From Actinomycetota bacterium (GTDB taxonomy: Bacteria; Actinomycetota; Actinomycetes; S36-B12; GCA-2699445): 64,000 nt of DNA. The position numbers were made by a program, and so were the translations under genes. Positions 26,677 to 34,673 of the stretch are shown here, in pieces. The stretch spans positions 1 to 64,000 of the forward strand of contig JAPOIY010000008.1 in NCBI GenBank assembly GCA_029978705.1, in the 5' to 3' direction. The first letter of the stretch is position 1. Every line of letters starts with the position of its first letter. The notes beneath the pieces are model-generated. The model made no database searches, was not told the origin of the DNA, and saw nothing but the letters and a program-made list of their open reading frames with translations.

Positions 26677-26785
26677 GACGCTCCCGCTGTTCGTCCCCGC
26701 GGGAAGCCTAGGGCTTGAGCGCCGGTTCCGGGCCGGAATTGCCTACCGGCGCGTCACTCCCGCACCTGGACCGGATCCGTCCCCC

Positions 26786-26818
26786 GGTTCCGCCGCGCCG
26801 ACACGGGCGCGGGGAACC
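26786..26818. repeat. Imperfect hairpin in MmpL/RDD divergent region
   Basis: GGTTCC-GCCGCGCC pairs with GGGCGCGG-GGAACC around a 5-nt loop, with one bulge. It lies 35 nt before the RDD gene and about 110 nt before the MmpL gene on the other strand. It may be an operator or simply GC-rich structure. Confidence 0.35.
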
Positions 26819-26840
26819 CGTGAGGGGTGGCGGCGGACAG

Positions 26841-26846
26841 TAGTCT
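26841..26846 (+). promoter_or_regulatory. -10 box of leaderless RDD transcript
   Basis: TAGTCT ends 6 nt before the GTG at 26853; no ribosome site is present. Confidence 0.5.
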
Positions 26847-26852
26847 CCGGCT

Positions 26853-28169
26853 GTGGCGGTATCGCAAGGCGACCACCGGGGAGGCCCCCTCTCCTGGTTG
26901 ACCAACCGGACGTTGGATTCCGTGGATGTCGACGGCCTTCTCGCCGGGGTCGACCTCGACGCCCTGATCCAACGGGTCGACGTGGACGAGCTCGTCGACC
27001 GCGTCGACATCCAGGCCGTGGTGGACCGCATCGACCCGCAAGTCCTCGTGGACCGCATCGACGCCCAAGGGCTCGTGGACCGCATCGATGCCCAGGGACT
27101 GGTCGAGCGAGTGGATCCCGACCCGTTGCTCGACCGGGTCGATCCCAACCGGCTGTTGGACCGGGTGGAACCCGACCGGCTGTTGGACCGGGTGGACCCC
27201 AATCTGCTGTTGGACCGGGTGGACCCCGACCGGCTGTTGGACCGCGTCGATCCCAACCGGCTGTTGGACCGGGTGGACCCCAACCGGCTGTTGGACCGGG
27301 TGGACCCCGACCGGCTGTTGGACCGCGTCGATCCCAACCGGCTGTTGGACCGGGTGGACCCCGACCGGCTGTTGGACCGGGTGGACGCCGACCGCTTCAT
27401 GGACCAGGTGGATGTCGATCGGATCATGGCGCGGGTCGACGTGAACGCCCTGGTGGAACGGGCCGGCGTCGCCGACATCGTGGCCGACTCCACCGGTGCC
27501 GTCGCCGGCTCCGTTCTGGACACGGTGCGTCGCCAGGTCGTCGCCCTCGACACCATCGTCGAGCGCACCACGTACCGCCTCACGGGCCGCAACCCGGCGC
27601 GCCGCCCGACCGCACCGCCCCTGCTGGCGACCACCGCCGGCCAGGTCGCGGACGGCCGCAGTCAGGTCACCGGGACGTACGCCGGACCTCTGTCCCGGCT
27701 GCTGGCCTTCATCATCGACGTGCTCGTGGCCTTCTGGAGTTTCACCCTGGTCGCCGCCGGCACGACGTGGGTGCTGCAGAACGTGGGCCTCGCGGTTCCG
27801 GAGGACCAGCAGTGGACCATCCTCGGGTTCGCCCTGTTCCTCAGCTGGTGTTTCCTGTACTGGGTCGTCGCCCTCGTCCTCACCGGCCGCACCATCGGCA
27901 AGGGTGTGCTCGGGCTGAAGGTTCTCAGCGCCGACGGCAGCCCCTTGGTCGGCTGGCGCGCCGTCGTCCGCACGCTGGTCGAGCCCGTGTCCGTCGCCTC
28001 CGCGGTGGGTGTGCTGGCAGCCCTGTTCACCCAGCGGCGGACCACGCTGCACGACTGGGTGGGACGCACATGCGAGGTCTACGACTGGGGCGACCGCCCT
28101 GCGGAACTGCCCGCCCCCCTGACGGCCTGGATCAACAACCATGCCGCGCCCGGCGACGAGGTGGTCTGA
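26853..28169 (+). CDS. RDD-family membrane protein with nonapeptide repeat domain
   Basis: This 438-residue protein has two parts. Residues 26-205 contain about 20 tandem nonapeptides of the form [PA]-[DN]-x-L-[LV]-D-R-[VI]-D, ten of them almost identical. After a linker, residues 275-410 form an RDD domain: an N-terminal PLSRLLAFIIDVLVAFW with the Arg and Asp that name the family, TGRTIGKGVLGLKVL, and RRTTLHDWVGRT. RDD proteins are small membrane proteins of mostly unknown role; some act in transport. The repeats are probably cytoplasmic and may make a helical or solenoid scaffold. The GTG start is supported by TAGTCT 6 nt upstream. Confidence 0.85.
   Translation: MAVSQGDHRGGPLSWLTNRTLDSVDVDGLLAGVDLDALIQRVDVDELVDRVDIQAVVDRIDPQVLVDRIDAQGLVDRIDAQGLVERVDPDPLLDRVDPNRLLDRVEPDRLLDRVDPNLLLDRVDPDRLLDRVDPNRLLDRVDPNRLLDRVDPDRLLDRVDPNRLLDRVDPDRLLDRVDADRFMDQVDVDRIMARVDVNALVERAGVADIVADSTGAVAGSVLDTVRRQVVALDTIVERTTYRLTGRNPARRPTAPPLLATTAGQVADGRSQVTGTYAGPLSRLLAFIIDVLVAFWSFTLVAAGTTWVLQNVGLAVPEDQQWTILGFALFLSWCFLYWVVALVLTGRTIGKGVLGLKVLSADGSPLVGWRAVVRTLVEPVSVASAVGVLAALFTQRRTTLHDWVGRTCEVYDWGDRPAELPAPLTAWINNHAAPGDEVV
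27117..27386 (+). repeat. 27-nt coding tandem repeat array (10 near-identical units)
   Basis: Ten 27-nt units encode PDPLLDRVD-type nonapeptides. Sub-blocks of two to three units are nearly identical at DNA level, including synonymous positions (alternating GGGTGGAC and GCGTCGAT), which indicates recent duplication. Diverged units extend the protein repeat from about 26928 to 27467. Confidence 0.9.
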
Positions 28170-28181
28170 GCCGCCGGGCTG

Positions 28182-28210
28182 TTGTCCGGCTCCCGCAGCT
28201 GATCTAGCGT
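28182..28210 (+). promoter_or_regulatory. Putative sigma-70-type promoter
   Basis: TTGTCC (28182-28187) and TAGCGT (28205-28210) are separated by exactly 17 nt, upstream of the membrane protein at 28236. The expected leader is about 20 nt and includes a GGGGGAA ribosome site. Confidence 0.5.
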
Positions 28211-28235
28211 GGAAGAGGAGCCGTAGTTGGGGGAA

Positions 28236-28856
28236 ATGATGACGGACATCGCAGCACGGCCGGCCCACCCGGCAGCCGAGAACACCTGGCGCGCAGGCGC
28301 CCTGGAGGCGATCTTCGCCTTCTTCCTGGGGCTCATCCTGGCCTTCGTGGTCGGGGTGGGGGTCACGACCTTCGACCCGAACCCGGCCAATGCCACGCGG
28401 GAGGAACTGGCCGTCCTCTACTCCCAACAGGAAGCGTCAGGCAAACAGACGCCCGAGAACGACACCGTACGGGACCAACAGATCGCCACCCTGGAGCGGC
28501 AGGCGTACACGCAGGAGCAGGACTGGGCGGCTGGGGCCAGCATCATCGTGATCGCGGTGGCCACGCTGCTGCTCATCGGGGCCGTCGCCACCGCCCGCTT
28601 CCGGTCCGTGTGGGTGTTCAGTACCGGGTTGCTCCTGGGTGGCCTGTTCTCGATGCTCTACGGCGTCATCCTGTCGTTGATGGCCGGTGAGTCCACCGCC
28701 CGGTTCTTCGTCCTCCTGACGGCGCTCGCGGTCGCAGCGGGACTGGGGTACGTCCGGTTCGTGCGCGGGCGGGCGGCACGCGAGGAGCACACCCGGGAAT
28801 GGCGGTCATTGGATGCCCGGGTGACCGATCTGGAGCGGCGCCTGGGCACGTCCTAG
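28236..28856 (+). CDS. Hypothetical membrane protein, about four helices
   Basis: The protein has 206 residues. It has a first helix (AIFAFFLGLILAFVVGVGV), an extracytoplasmic Gln/Glu-rich segment of about 60 residues, three further helices (ASIIVIAVATLLLIGAVA, VFSTGLLLGGLFSMLYGVIL, FFVLLTALAVAAGLGYV) and a basic tail ending in a short coiled coil (SLDARVTDLERRL). No family is recognised. The ATG at 28236, or the next codon at 28239, follows a GGGGGAA site and a good candidate promoter. Confidence 0.7.
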   Translation: MMTDIAARPAHPAAENTWRAGALEAIFAFFLGLILAFVVGVGVTTFDPNPANATREELAVLYSQQEASGKQTPENDTVRDQQIATLERQAYTQEQDWAAGASIIVIAVATLLLIGAVATARFRSVWVFSTGLLLGGLFSMLYGVILSLMAGESTARFFVLLTALAVAAGLGYVRFVRGRAAREEHTREWRSLDARVTDLERRLGTS

Positions 28857-28923
28857 GTGAGGTTGCCCACACCCGGGACCTTTGGCGCTGGTGGATCGAG
28901 CCAAATGTGCCGATGGTTGAGTC

Positions 28924-29538
28924 ATGGCAGTTTTGGAGCAGACCGTCACCGTCGTCCCGCATGAGGGTCCCCCCCGTCCCCTGCGGGGATGGGCGTGGGC
29001 GCTCGCCGTCGCGTCCGCCATCGGCATCGTCTCGGGAACCATCACGATCATCGACAAGATCGCGCTGCTCAAGGAGCCGGCCGCCGGCTCCTTCTGCGAC
29101 GTCAGCGCCCAGGTGGGGTGCACCCCGGTCCTGCTGGCCCCGCAGAGCAGCGTGCTCGGACCGCCGAACGCCCTTCTCGGGATCGTCATGTTCGCCGTCC
29201 TCGGCACTTCCGGCCTGGTAGCCGCCACCGGCGGGCGCATGTCCCCGGGATACCGGCAGGCCATGGTCGGCCTGTCCGTGTTCTTCGCGCTGTTCCTGTC
29301 GTGGTACATGTACCAGGTCGCGTTCGTGATCGGGTCCCTGTGCCCCTTCTGCACGGTGTGCGCCGGGGCCGTGCTGGTCACGGTGCTGGCCACCACGCGA
29401 CTCGCGGCCGACCCCGCCGGCTCCCGGTTCCAGCGACTGTTGGCCTCTGCCGGGCGGGGGAGTACCGATGTCGTCGTGGTGGTCGGCTGGGGTGTGCTCA
29501 TCGCTGCCATGCTCTTCGCCGGCATCTGGATTCTGTGA
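28924..29538 (+). CDS. Vitamin K epoxide reductase (VKOR) family protein
   Basis: This 204-residue protein has four to five helices. The redox cysteines are Cys58 and Cys66 (FCDVSAQVGC) and the CxxC pair Cys140/Cys143 in SLCPFCTVC. Bacterial VKOR reoxidises a DsbA-like protein and passes electrons to menaquinone, supporting disulfide formation outside the cell; it replaces DsbB in actinobacteria. No DsbA partner lies adjacent; the thioredoxin at 31919 has a cytoplasmic look. The ATG has no clear ribosome site, and GATGGT sits 6 nt upstream. Confidence 0.88.
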   Translation: MAVLEQTVTVVPHEGPPRPLRGWAWALAVASAIGIVSGTITIIDKIALLKEPAAGSFCDVSAQVGCTPVLLAPQSSVLGPPNALLGIVMFAVLGTSGLVAATGGRMSPGYRQAMVGLSVFFALFLSWYMYQVAFVIGSLCPFCTVCAGAVLVTVLATTRLAADPAGSRFQRLLASAGRGSTDVVVVVGWGVLIAAMLFAGIWIL

Positions 29539-29552
29539 CGGGACACCCCGGC

Positions 29553-29558
29553 TAGGGT
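29553..29558 (+). promoter_or_regulatory. -10 box of leaderless HlyC/CorC transcript
   Basis: TAGGGT ends 6 nt before the ATG at 29565, in the 26-nt gap after the VKOR gene. It would give the pair of CorC-like genes their own leaderless mRNA. Confidence 0.5.
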
Positions 29559-29564
29559 CGGGGG

Positions 29565-30863
29565 ATGGGGCCGTGGTTCCTGCTCTTTCTCGTCGTCCTG
29601 CTGATCGCGGCACAAGCCGTGTTCGTGGCGGCGGAGTTCAGCCTGGTCACCGTCGACCGGGCGGCTGTCGAGAAGGACGCCGCCGCCGGTGACCGGAGGG
29701 CGGCGGGCGTCCTGGCGGGGCTCCGGTCCCTGTCCACCCAGTTGTCCGGCGCGCAGGTCGGTATCACGGTAACGAGCCTGATCGTGGGTTTCCTCGCGGA
29801 ACCCGCCATCGCCGAACTGCTCGCGGTTCCTCTCGAGGCGACCAGCCTCCCCGAAGGCACCGCCCTGGCGGTGGCCCTCGCCTCCTCCCTGGTGATCGCC
29901 ACCGCCGCCCAGATGATCCTCGGTGAATTGATCCCGAAGAACGCTGCCATCGCCGAGCCCCGCCGCGTCGCGGAACTGGTCACGCCGGCGCAGCGGGTCT
30001 TCACCACCGTCGTCTCCCCCCTCATCCGGCTGACCAACGGCAACGCCAACTGGATCCTGCGGCGGCTGGGAGTCGAACCGGTTGAGGAGTTGGCCAGCGC
30101 CCGCAGCCCGGAGGAACTGATCTCCCTCGTCCAGTACTCGGGGCGCAGCGGCACGCTTCCCGAGTCCACCGCGGACCTCATCGGCCGGTCGCTGCGGTTT
30201 GGGGACCGGCAGGCGGGCGATGTCATGACGCCGCGCACGCGGGTCGAGATGCTCGCCGGGAGCGCGACGGTCGCGGAGGTGCTGGAGCACAGCCGCCGCA
30301 CCGGTTTGTCCCGCTTCCCGGTGATGGGACGCGACGGTCCCGACGACGTGGTGGGAGTGGTGACGCTGCGCGACGCCCTGCAGGTTCCCGAACAGGACCG
30401 AACCCGCGTCCGCTGCCAGGACGTGATGGCGCCGGTGTCCCGCGTCCCCGAGGTGGTCCCGCTCGACGACGTCCTGCCCCAGGTCCGCGGCGGCCATCAT
30501 CTCGTCCTGGTCGTCGACGAGTACGGCGGCACCGCGGGGATCCTCACTCTGGAGGACTTGGTCGAGGAACTGGTCGGGGAGGTCGCCGACGAGCACGATG
30601 CGCCGTCCCTGCGCAGCCGCCGGCTGCGGGACGGCTCCTGGCAGTTGTCCGGGCTGCTGCGTCCGGAGGAGGTGCGCGACCTCGGTATCCCCGTTCCGGA
30701 CCACCCGGACTACGAGACGATCGCTGGGCTCGTCGTGCGGCGGCTCGGCCGCCTCGCCGACGTCGGCGACAGCGTGGACGTGGCCGGGTGGCGGCTGACG
30801 GTCGTCGGTGTCGACGGCCACCGCATCGACACGATCAGCGCGTCCCCCGGAGGTGCCGGGTGA
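29565..30863 (+). CDS. HlyC/CorC family protein (CNNM/DUF21-CBS-CorC)
   Basis: This 432-residue protein has an N-terminal DUF21 membrane domain ([26 protein letters not shown], then [20 protein letters not shown] and [12 protein letters not shown]), a CBS pair (about residues 205-335, with [10 protein letters not shown] and [22 protein letters not shown]) and a C-terminal CorC_HlyC domain. The family transports or regulates Mg2+/Co2+ or other divalent metals. It is followed by a shorter paralogue with a 4-nt GTGA overlap, so the two may form a heteromer. Confidence 0.9.
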   Translation: MGPWFLLFLVVLLIAAQAVFVAAEFSLVTVDRAAVEKDAAAGDRRAAGVLAGLRSLSTQLSGAQVGITVTSLIVGFLAEPAIAELLAVPLEATSLPEGTALAVALASSLVIATAAQMILGELIPKNAAIAEPRRVAELVTPAQRVFTTVVSPLIRLTNGNANWILRRLGVEPVEELASARSPEELISLVQYSGRSGTLPESTADLIGRSLRFGDRQAGDVMTPRTRVEMLAGSATVAEVLEHSRRTGLSRFPVMGRDGPDDVVGVVTLRDALQVPEQDRTRVRCQDVMAPVSRVPEVVPLDDVLPQVRGGHHLVLVVDEYGGTAGILTLEDLVEELVGEVADEHDAPSLRSRRLRDGSWQLSGLLRPEEVRDLGIPVPDHPDYETIAGLVVRRLGRLADVGDSVDVAGWRLTVVGVDGHRIDTISASPGGAG

Positions 30864-31879
30864 CCACGGGCATTCTCATCGGCATCGTCCTGCTGCTCGG
30901 CAACGCGTTCTTCGTCGGCGCCGAGTTCGCCGTCATCTCCGCCCGCCGCAGCCAGATCGAACCCCACGCCGCGGCCGGGTCCCGGCGGGCCCGTATCGCG
31001 CTGCGCGGTATGGAACGGGTCTCCCTCATGCTGGCGGCCGCGCAACTGGGTATCACCGTGTGTTCCATCGGGCTGGGTGCGGTGGCCGAGCCCGCCCTGG
31101 CCCACCTGTTCGAGCCGTGGACCACGGCCCTTGGGCTGCCCGCGGGAGCCAGCCATGCCGTCGCCTTCGTGGTCGCTCTGCTCATTGTGGTCTACCTGCA
31201 CATCGTGATCGGGGAGATGGTGCCCAAGAATCTGTCCCTGGCCTCTCCGGAGCGGGCAGCGCTGTGGCTGGCGCCGCCACTGTGGGGGGTCGCGTGGGTG
31301 CTGCGGCCGGTCATCTGGATCCTCAACGGAGCGGCGAACCTGGGCTTGCGGGTGCTGCGGATCACCCCCCGGGACGAGGTGGCGGCGGCCTTCACCCCCG
31401 ATGAGGTGGCCACCCTGATCGCCGAGTCGCGCCGAGAGGGCCTGCTGGACGACCAGGAGACGGAACTGGCGGCGGGTGCACTCGACCTGAGCGTCGTGAC
31501 CGCAGACCGGTTGGTCATCCCGGGACTGGTGACCGTCGCCCGCACCGACACCCCCGGCGACGTTCTGGCGGCAGCCGCCCGCACCGGGTTCTCCCGCTTC
31601 CCGGTCGTCGCCGAGGACCGTGTGGTCGGCTACCTGCATGTCCGCGACGCCCTGGCCCGGGCCGGGGAGGCCGGGGTCACGCTCGCCGACATGGACTTGC
31701 GGACGTTGCCCCGCGTCCCCGCGGACGCCTCCGCCCAGACCGTGGCGGAGATCCTGCGGGTGCGCGGAGCCCACCTCGCCCAGGTGGTGGGAACCGACGG
31801 ATCGGTGGGCATCCTCGCCTTGGAGGATGTGCTGGAGGAACTGATCGGAGAGGTGCGGGACTCCGCTCACCGCACCTGA
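30860..31879 (+). CDS. HlyC/CorC family protein, short paralogue without CorC domain
   Basis: This 339-residue protein is a paralogue of the preceding one. It has the same DUF21 membrane domain (NAFFVGAEFAVISARR, LGITVCSIGLGAVAEPAL, VIGEMVPKNLSLASPE) and a CBS pair ending in GSVGILALEDVLEELIGEV, but it stops there and lacks the C-terminal CorC_HlyC domain. The GTG at 30860 overlaps the previous stop. Many actinobacteria carry such long-short pairs. Divalent cation transport is inferred from the family. Confidence 0.88.
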   Translation: MTTGILIGIVLLLGNAFFVGAEFAVISARRSQIEPHAAAGSRRARIALRGMERVSLMLAAAQLGITVCSIGLGAVAEPALAHLFEPWTTALGLPAGASHAVAFVVALLIVVYLHIVIGEMVPKNLSLASPERAALWLAPPLWGVAWVLRPVIWILNGAANLGLRVLRITPRDEVAAAFTPDEVATLIAESRREGLLDDQETELAAGALDLSVVTADRLVIPGLVTVARTDTPGDVLAAAARTGFSRFPVVAEDRVVGYLHVRDALARAGEAGVTLADMDLRTLPRVPADASAQTVAEILRVRGAHLAQVVGTDGSVGILALEDVLEELIGEVRDSAHRT

Positions 31880-31918
31880 CGGGCTGCTTGTCCGCCGACC
31901 CGGTGCCATGCTGACGGC

Positions 31919-32344
31919 ATGGCCGCTTCCATTCGCCCCTGCCCCTCCTGCGGCACGAAGAATCGGGTGCCCGCCGCCGCCGCCGGCCGGCCGCGCTGCG
32001 CCACCTGCAAAGCCGACCTGCCGTGGCTGGTGGAGGCCACGGACTCCGACCTGGCTGAGGCGCTGGACACCGCGCAGGTGGTTCTGGTCGATCTGTGGGC
32101 GCCCTGGTGCGGACCGTGCCGCATGGTCGCGCCCGTCCTCGAGTCACTGGCGGTGACGTACGCCGGTTCGCTCAAGGTGGTGAAGGTCAACGTCGACGAG
32201 GCGCCCGCTGCGGCCGCCCGGTTCCAGGCCCAGAGCATCCCCACCCTGGTGGTGCTCAAGGACGGCGAGGTCGTGGAACGGGTGGTCGGGGCCCAGCCGG
32301 AACCTGTGCTGAACCGGATCGTGACGGCGGCGCTGGCCCGCTGA
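31919..32344 (+). CDS. trxC: Thioredoxin with N-terminal zinc ribbon (TrxC/Trx2-like)
   Basis: The protein has 141 residues. An N-terminal zinc ribbon carries Cys8, Cys11, Cys27 and Cys30 (CPSC and CATC). The thioredoxin domain has the active site WAPWCGPCRM (Cys64, Cys67) and the cis-proline region SIPTLVVLKDG. This is the architecture of E. coli thioredoxin 2, a cytoplasmic disulfide reductase induced by oxidative stress. There is no clear ribosome site; CATGCT sits 6 nt before the ATG, suggesting a leaderless message. Confidence 0.9.
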   Translation: MAASIRPCPSCGTKNRVPAAAAGRPRCATCKADLPWLVEATDSDLAEALDTAQVVLVDLWAPWCGPCRMVAPVLESLAVTYAGSLKVVKVNVDEAPAAAARFQAQSIPTLVVLKDGEVVERVVGAQPEPVLNRIVTAALAR

Positions 32345-32406
32345 CACGGCCACGCGATCCCGCGGAATCCCCCACGACCGCCGCCGAATACGCCAAGGTG
32401 GTGCCC

Positions 32407-33897
32407 ATGGCCAGCCAGACCGAGACCCCGGCGCCCCCCGAGGGTGGCCGCACCGGGATCTGGCGTTGGCTGAGATGGGTCCTGCTGAGCATCCTCATTC
32501 TGATCGTGCTGCTCCTCGCGGCCGTCATCGGCGGCCTCTGGTACACCGGCATTCCCGCCAACAGCGCCGGTCTGGCGGCGCAGACGGTGTGTGCCGGCAC
32601 CTTCGTCTCCGGGCGAGACCCTCAGGAGGTCTTCACCGATGACGTCCTTCCCCAGAGCCCCGCGCTGAGCGTGATCTCCATCGACGTCGACCAGGCACGA
32701 CGGTCGGTCACCGCCAAGTTCCTCGGCCTGGTGGAGCGGAAAGCCGTCCTCCTGCCCAACCGGGGCTGTGTGCTCGACCTGCCCCCCGACCCGGAGGCGC
32801 AGCCGTACACCCCCGCCCCCCAGAGTCCCGAACCCTGGCCGCAGGGGGACGCCGCCGTCCAACGCTCCCAGTGGCCGCGCGGCGTCGACCGGACCGGTCT
32901 GGTGCGTGTCACCGACGACGTCTTCACCGGCGCCGGGGATCCGACCGCAGCCAACGCGCGCGCCTTCGCGGTGGTCTACGGCGGACGGCTCCTCGTCGAA
33001 CGCCAGGCGCCGGGATTCAAGCCCGGGACCCCGCTGTTGGGCTGGTCGATGACCAAGACGGTCAACGCCATGCTGGCCTTCAAGAAACTCGCGCAGGCCG
33101 ATGTGCCGCTGCGTACGAAAGTGGTCGACGCCTTCCCGAAGAAGCGGGAGCCGGACTGGGTGGCGCTGTGGCGGCAGGACGACCGTCGCGACATGACGAT
33201 CAGCGACCTGCTGACCATGACCTCAGGCCTCGACTTCGGGGACGACTACGGCCCGTTCGCGCGCGTGGTCAAGATGCTCTACAGCGAACCGAGCATGGCC
33301 GACTACGCCGCCGAACAGCCGCAGGCCGCCCCCCCGGGTACCGCGTTCGCCTACAGCACGGGGGTCGCGGACATCATCAGCCAGGTCGTCGAGGGCCAGT
33401 TCGCCAATGCGCATTCCTACTGGAGCTACCCGGCCCGGGCACTGTTCCTGCCCTCCGGGGTGTCGTCAGGGACCCTGGCCACGGATACGTCGGGCACGTG
33501 GGTCGGGGGGTCGTACCTCTATGCCGACACCGGCGACTGGGCTCGGCTCGGGCTGATGATGATGTCGGACGGCAAGGCGGACGGTCGCCGCGTCCTGCCA
33601 CCCGGCTGGTGGAGACTTGCCGGGACCCCCGCCATGAAGGACGGACCCGGAGCCGGCTACGGGCGGCAGACGTGGATCCCCGGGGCCCCGGTCGGCGGCG
33701 AATGCACCGGGCAGGGCGTCCCCCCCGACACGTTGTCGATGTCGGGCCACTACGGTCAGGTCGTCGCGATGATCCCCTCGCGCGACACCGTGATCGTCCG
33801 CCTCGGCTGGACGATCGACAAGACACAGTTCGACAGTTGTCGTCTCATCAAGGATGTCCTGCAGCAGTTGCCGCGGGACGGTAAGGAGAAGTCATGA
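32407..33897 (+). CDS. Membrane-anchored serine hydrolase, class C beta-lactamase fold
   Basis: This 496-residue protein has a signal anchor (about residues 20-45, WVLLSILILIVLLLAAVIGGLW), then a beta-lactamase/penicillin-binding fold. The nucleophile is Ser214 in GWSMTKTVNA (SxxK). The second motif is FAYSTG (YxN-like with Ser in the middle), and the third is SGHYGQ in place of KTG. It resembles the 6-aminohexanoate-oligomer hydrolase and esterase branch of the family. The substrate is unknown. The ATG at 32407 has an AAGGTGG site. It is coupled (ATGA) to the secreted protein that follows. Confidence 0.85.
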   Translation: MASQTETPAPPEGGRTGIWRWLRWVLLSILILIVLLLAAVIGGLWYTGIPANSAGLAAQTVCAGTFVSGRDPQEVFTDDVLPQSPALSVISIDVDQARRSVTAKFLGLVERKAVLLPNRGCVLDLPPDPEAQPYTPAPQSPEPWPQGDAAVQRSQWPRGVDRTGLVRVTDDVFTGAGDPTAANARAFAVVYGGRLLVERQAPGFKPGTPLLGWSMTKTVNAMLAFKKLAQADVPLRTKVVDAFPKKREPDWVALWRQDDRRDMTISDLLTMTSGLDFGDDYGPFARVVKMLYSEPSMADYAAEQPQAAPPGTAFAYSTGVADIISQVVEGQFANAHSYWSYPARALFLPSGVSSGTLATDTSGTWVGGSYLYADTGDWARLGLMMMSDGKADGRRVLPPGWWRLAGTPAMKDGPGAGYGRQTWIPGAPVGGECTGQGVPPDTLSMSGHYGQVVAMIPSRDTVIVRLGWTIDKTQFDSCRLIKDVLQQLPRDGKEKS

Positions 33898-34646
33898 AGA
33901 ATGCACTCGCGAAGATGACCGCCGTCCTTGCCGCGACTGGAGCCGTCGTCGCCGGCGTGGGACCCGCGCAGGCAGTCCACCTCGTCCCCAGTCCCGCGGA
34001 GCTGCAGAGTGCCTCGCTGCAACTGTCCGACGTACCGCCGTCGTTCAGTGACGACCCGAAGTGGGAAAGCTCCTACACCGGCCCCGGCGACACCCGCCGC
34101 TACGAGATGTGTGTCGACAAGGACGGGCACAAGGTCTTCGGCACGCCTCCCCAACAGCACGAGAACGCCACCGTGGCGCTGGACCAGACCGGCAGCGGCG
34201 AGAACATCACCGCCGCGAAGGTGGTGAGCAGCGACATCTACGCCTACCGGACCCGGCGAGTGGCCCACCGGGCCTGGCGCGACCTGCGCAAGGCGCGAGC
34301 GCGCTGCGCGCCGACCATCAGCAAGCCGATGGACTTCGACGGCGTGATGATCGACGTCGAGGTCACCCAGGCGATCCGCGGCCTGCCCCGCTATCACGGC
34401 TCCCGCGGGTTCTCCAACCATCAGAAGGTGTCCACCGTGATCAAGGGCGGATCCCAGGGGATGGAGATCTACGTCGATGGGTACTCGGCGTACCGCCGGG
34501 TCCGCAACTCCATCCTGCGGGTCCAGTTCGCGCACTACGACCAGGATTCGCTGGCTTCGGTGACCCTGCCGCCGAAGTACCTGCGGTTCACCCGACACGA
34601 GGCCCGCGTCATCGTGGACCGGTTGGCGGGAATGGGCCGCGGCTGA
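33894..34646 (+). CDS. Secreted protein of unknown function, coupled to serine hydrolase
   Basis: This 250-residue protein has a signal peptide (about residues 1-28, ending GPAQA). The mature part contains two cysteines (EMCVDKDG, ARCAPT) that could form a disulfide. Its pattern (LSDVPPSF, a cysteine strand, then a VSSDIYAYRTRRVAHRAWRDLRKARARC helix) is reminiscent of extracytoplasmic sensor-type domains and loosely resembles the C-terminal domain of the DUF2510 protein at 37757. The start overlaps the hydrolase stop by 4 nt (ATGA), so the two probably act together. No function is assigned. Confidence 0.72.
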   Translation: MKNALAKMTAVLAATGAVVAGVGPAQAVHLVPSPAELQSASLQLSDVPPSFSDDPKWESSYTGPGDTRRYEMCVDKDGHKVFGTPPQQHENATVALDQTGSGENITAAKVVSSDIYAYRTRRVAHRAWRDLRKARARCAPTISKPMDFDGVMIDVEVTQAIRGLPRYHGSRGFSNHQKVSTVIKGGSQGMEIYVDGYSAYRRVRNSILRVQFAHYDQDSLASVTLPPKYLRFTRHEARVIVDRLAGMGRG

Positions 34647-34655
34647 CGTCTGCGG

Positions 34656-34673
34656 GTCAGGCCAGGGCCTGAC
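34656..34673 (+). terminator. Hairpin between convergent genes
   Basis: GTCAGGCC and GGCCTGAC form perfect 8-bp arms with a 2-nt centre, 10 nt after the secreted-protein stop. It overlaps the last codons of the convergent VWA gene and may terminate both transcripts. Confidence 0.5.

Noticed and set aside
27117-27386. CRISPR-like periodic repeats
   Set aside because: The 27-nt units are contiguous, with no unique spacers, and are in frame with a protein; no cas genes are present.
26708-28427. Repeat-rich minus-strand frames opposite the RDD gene
   Set aside because: The Ser/Arg and His/Pro/Val repeats in these frames are the complement of the 27-nt coding repeat; the plus frame has a real RDD domain.
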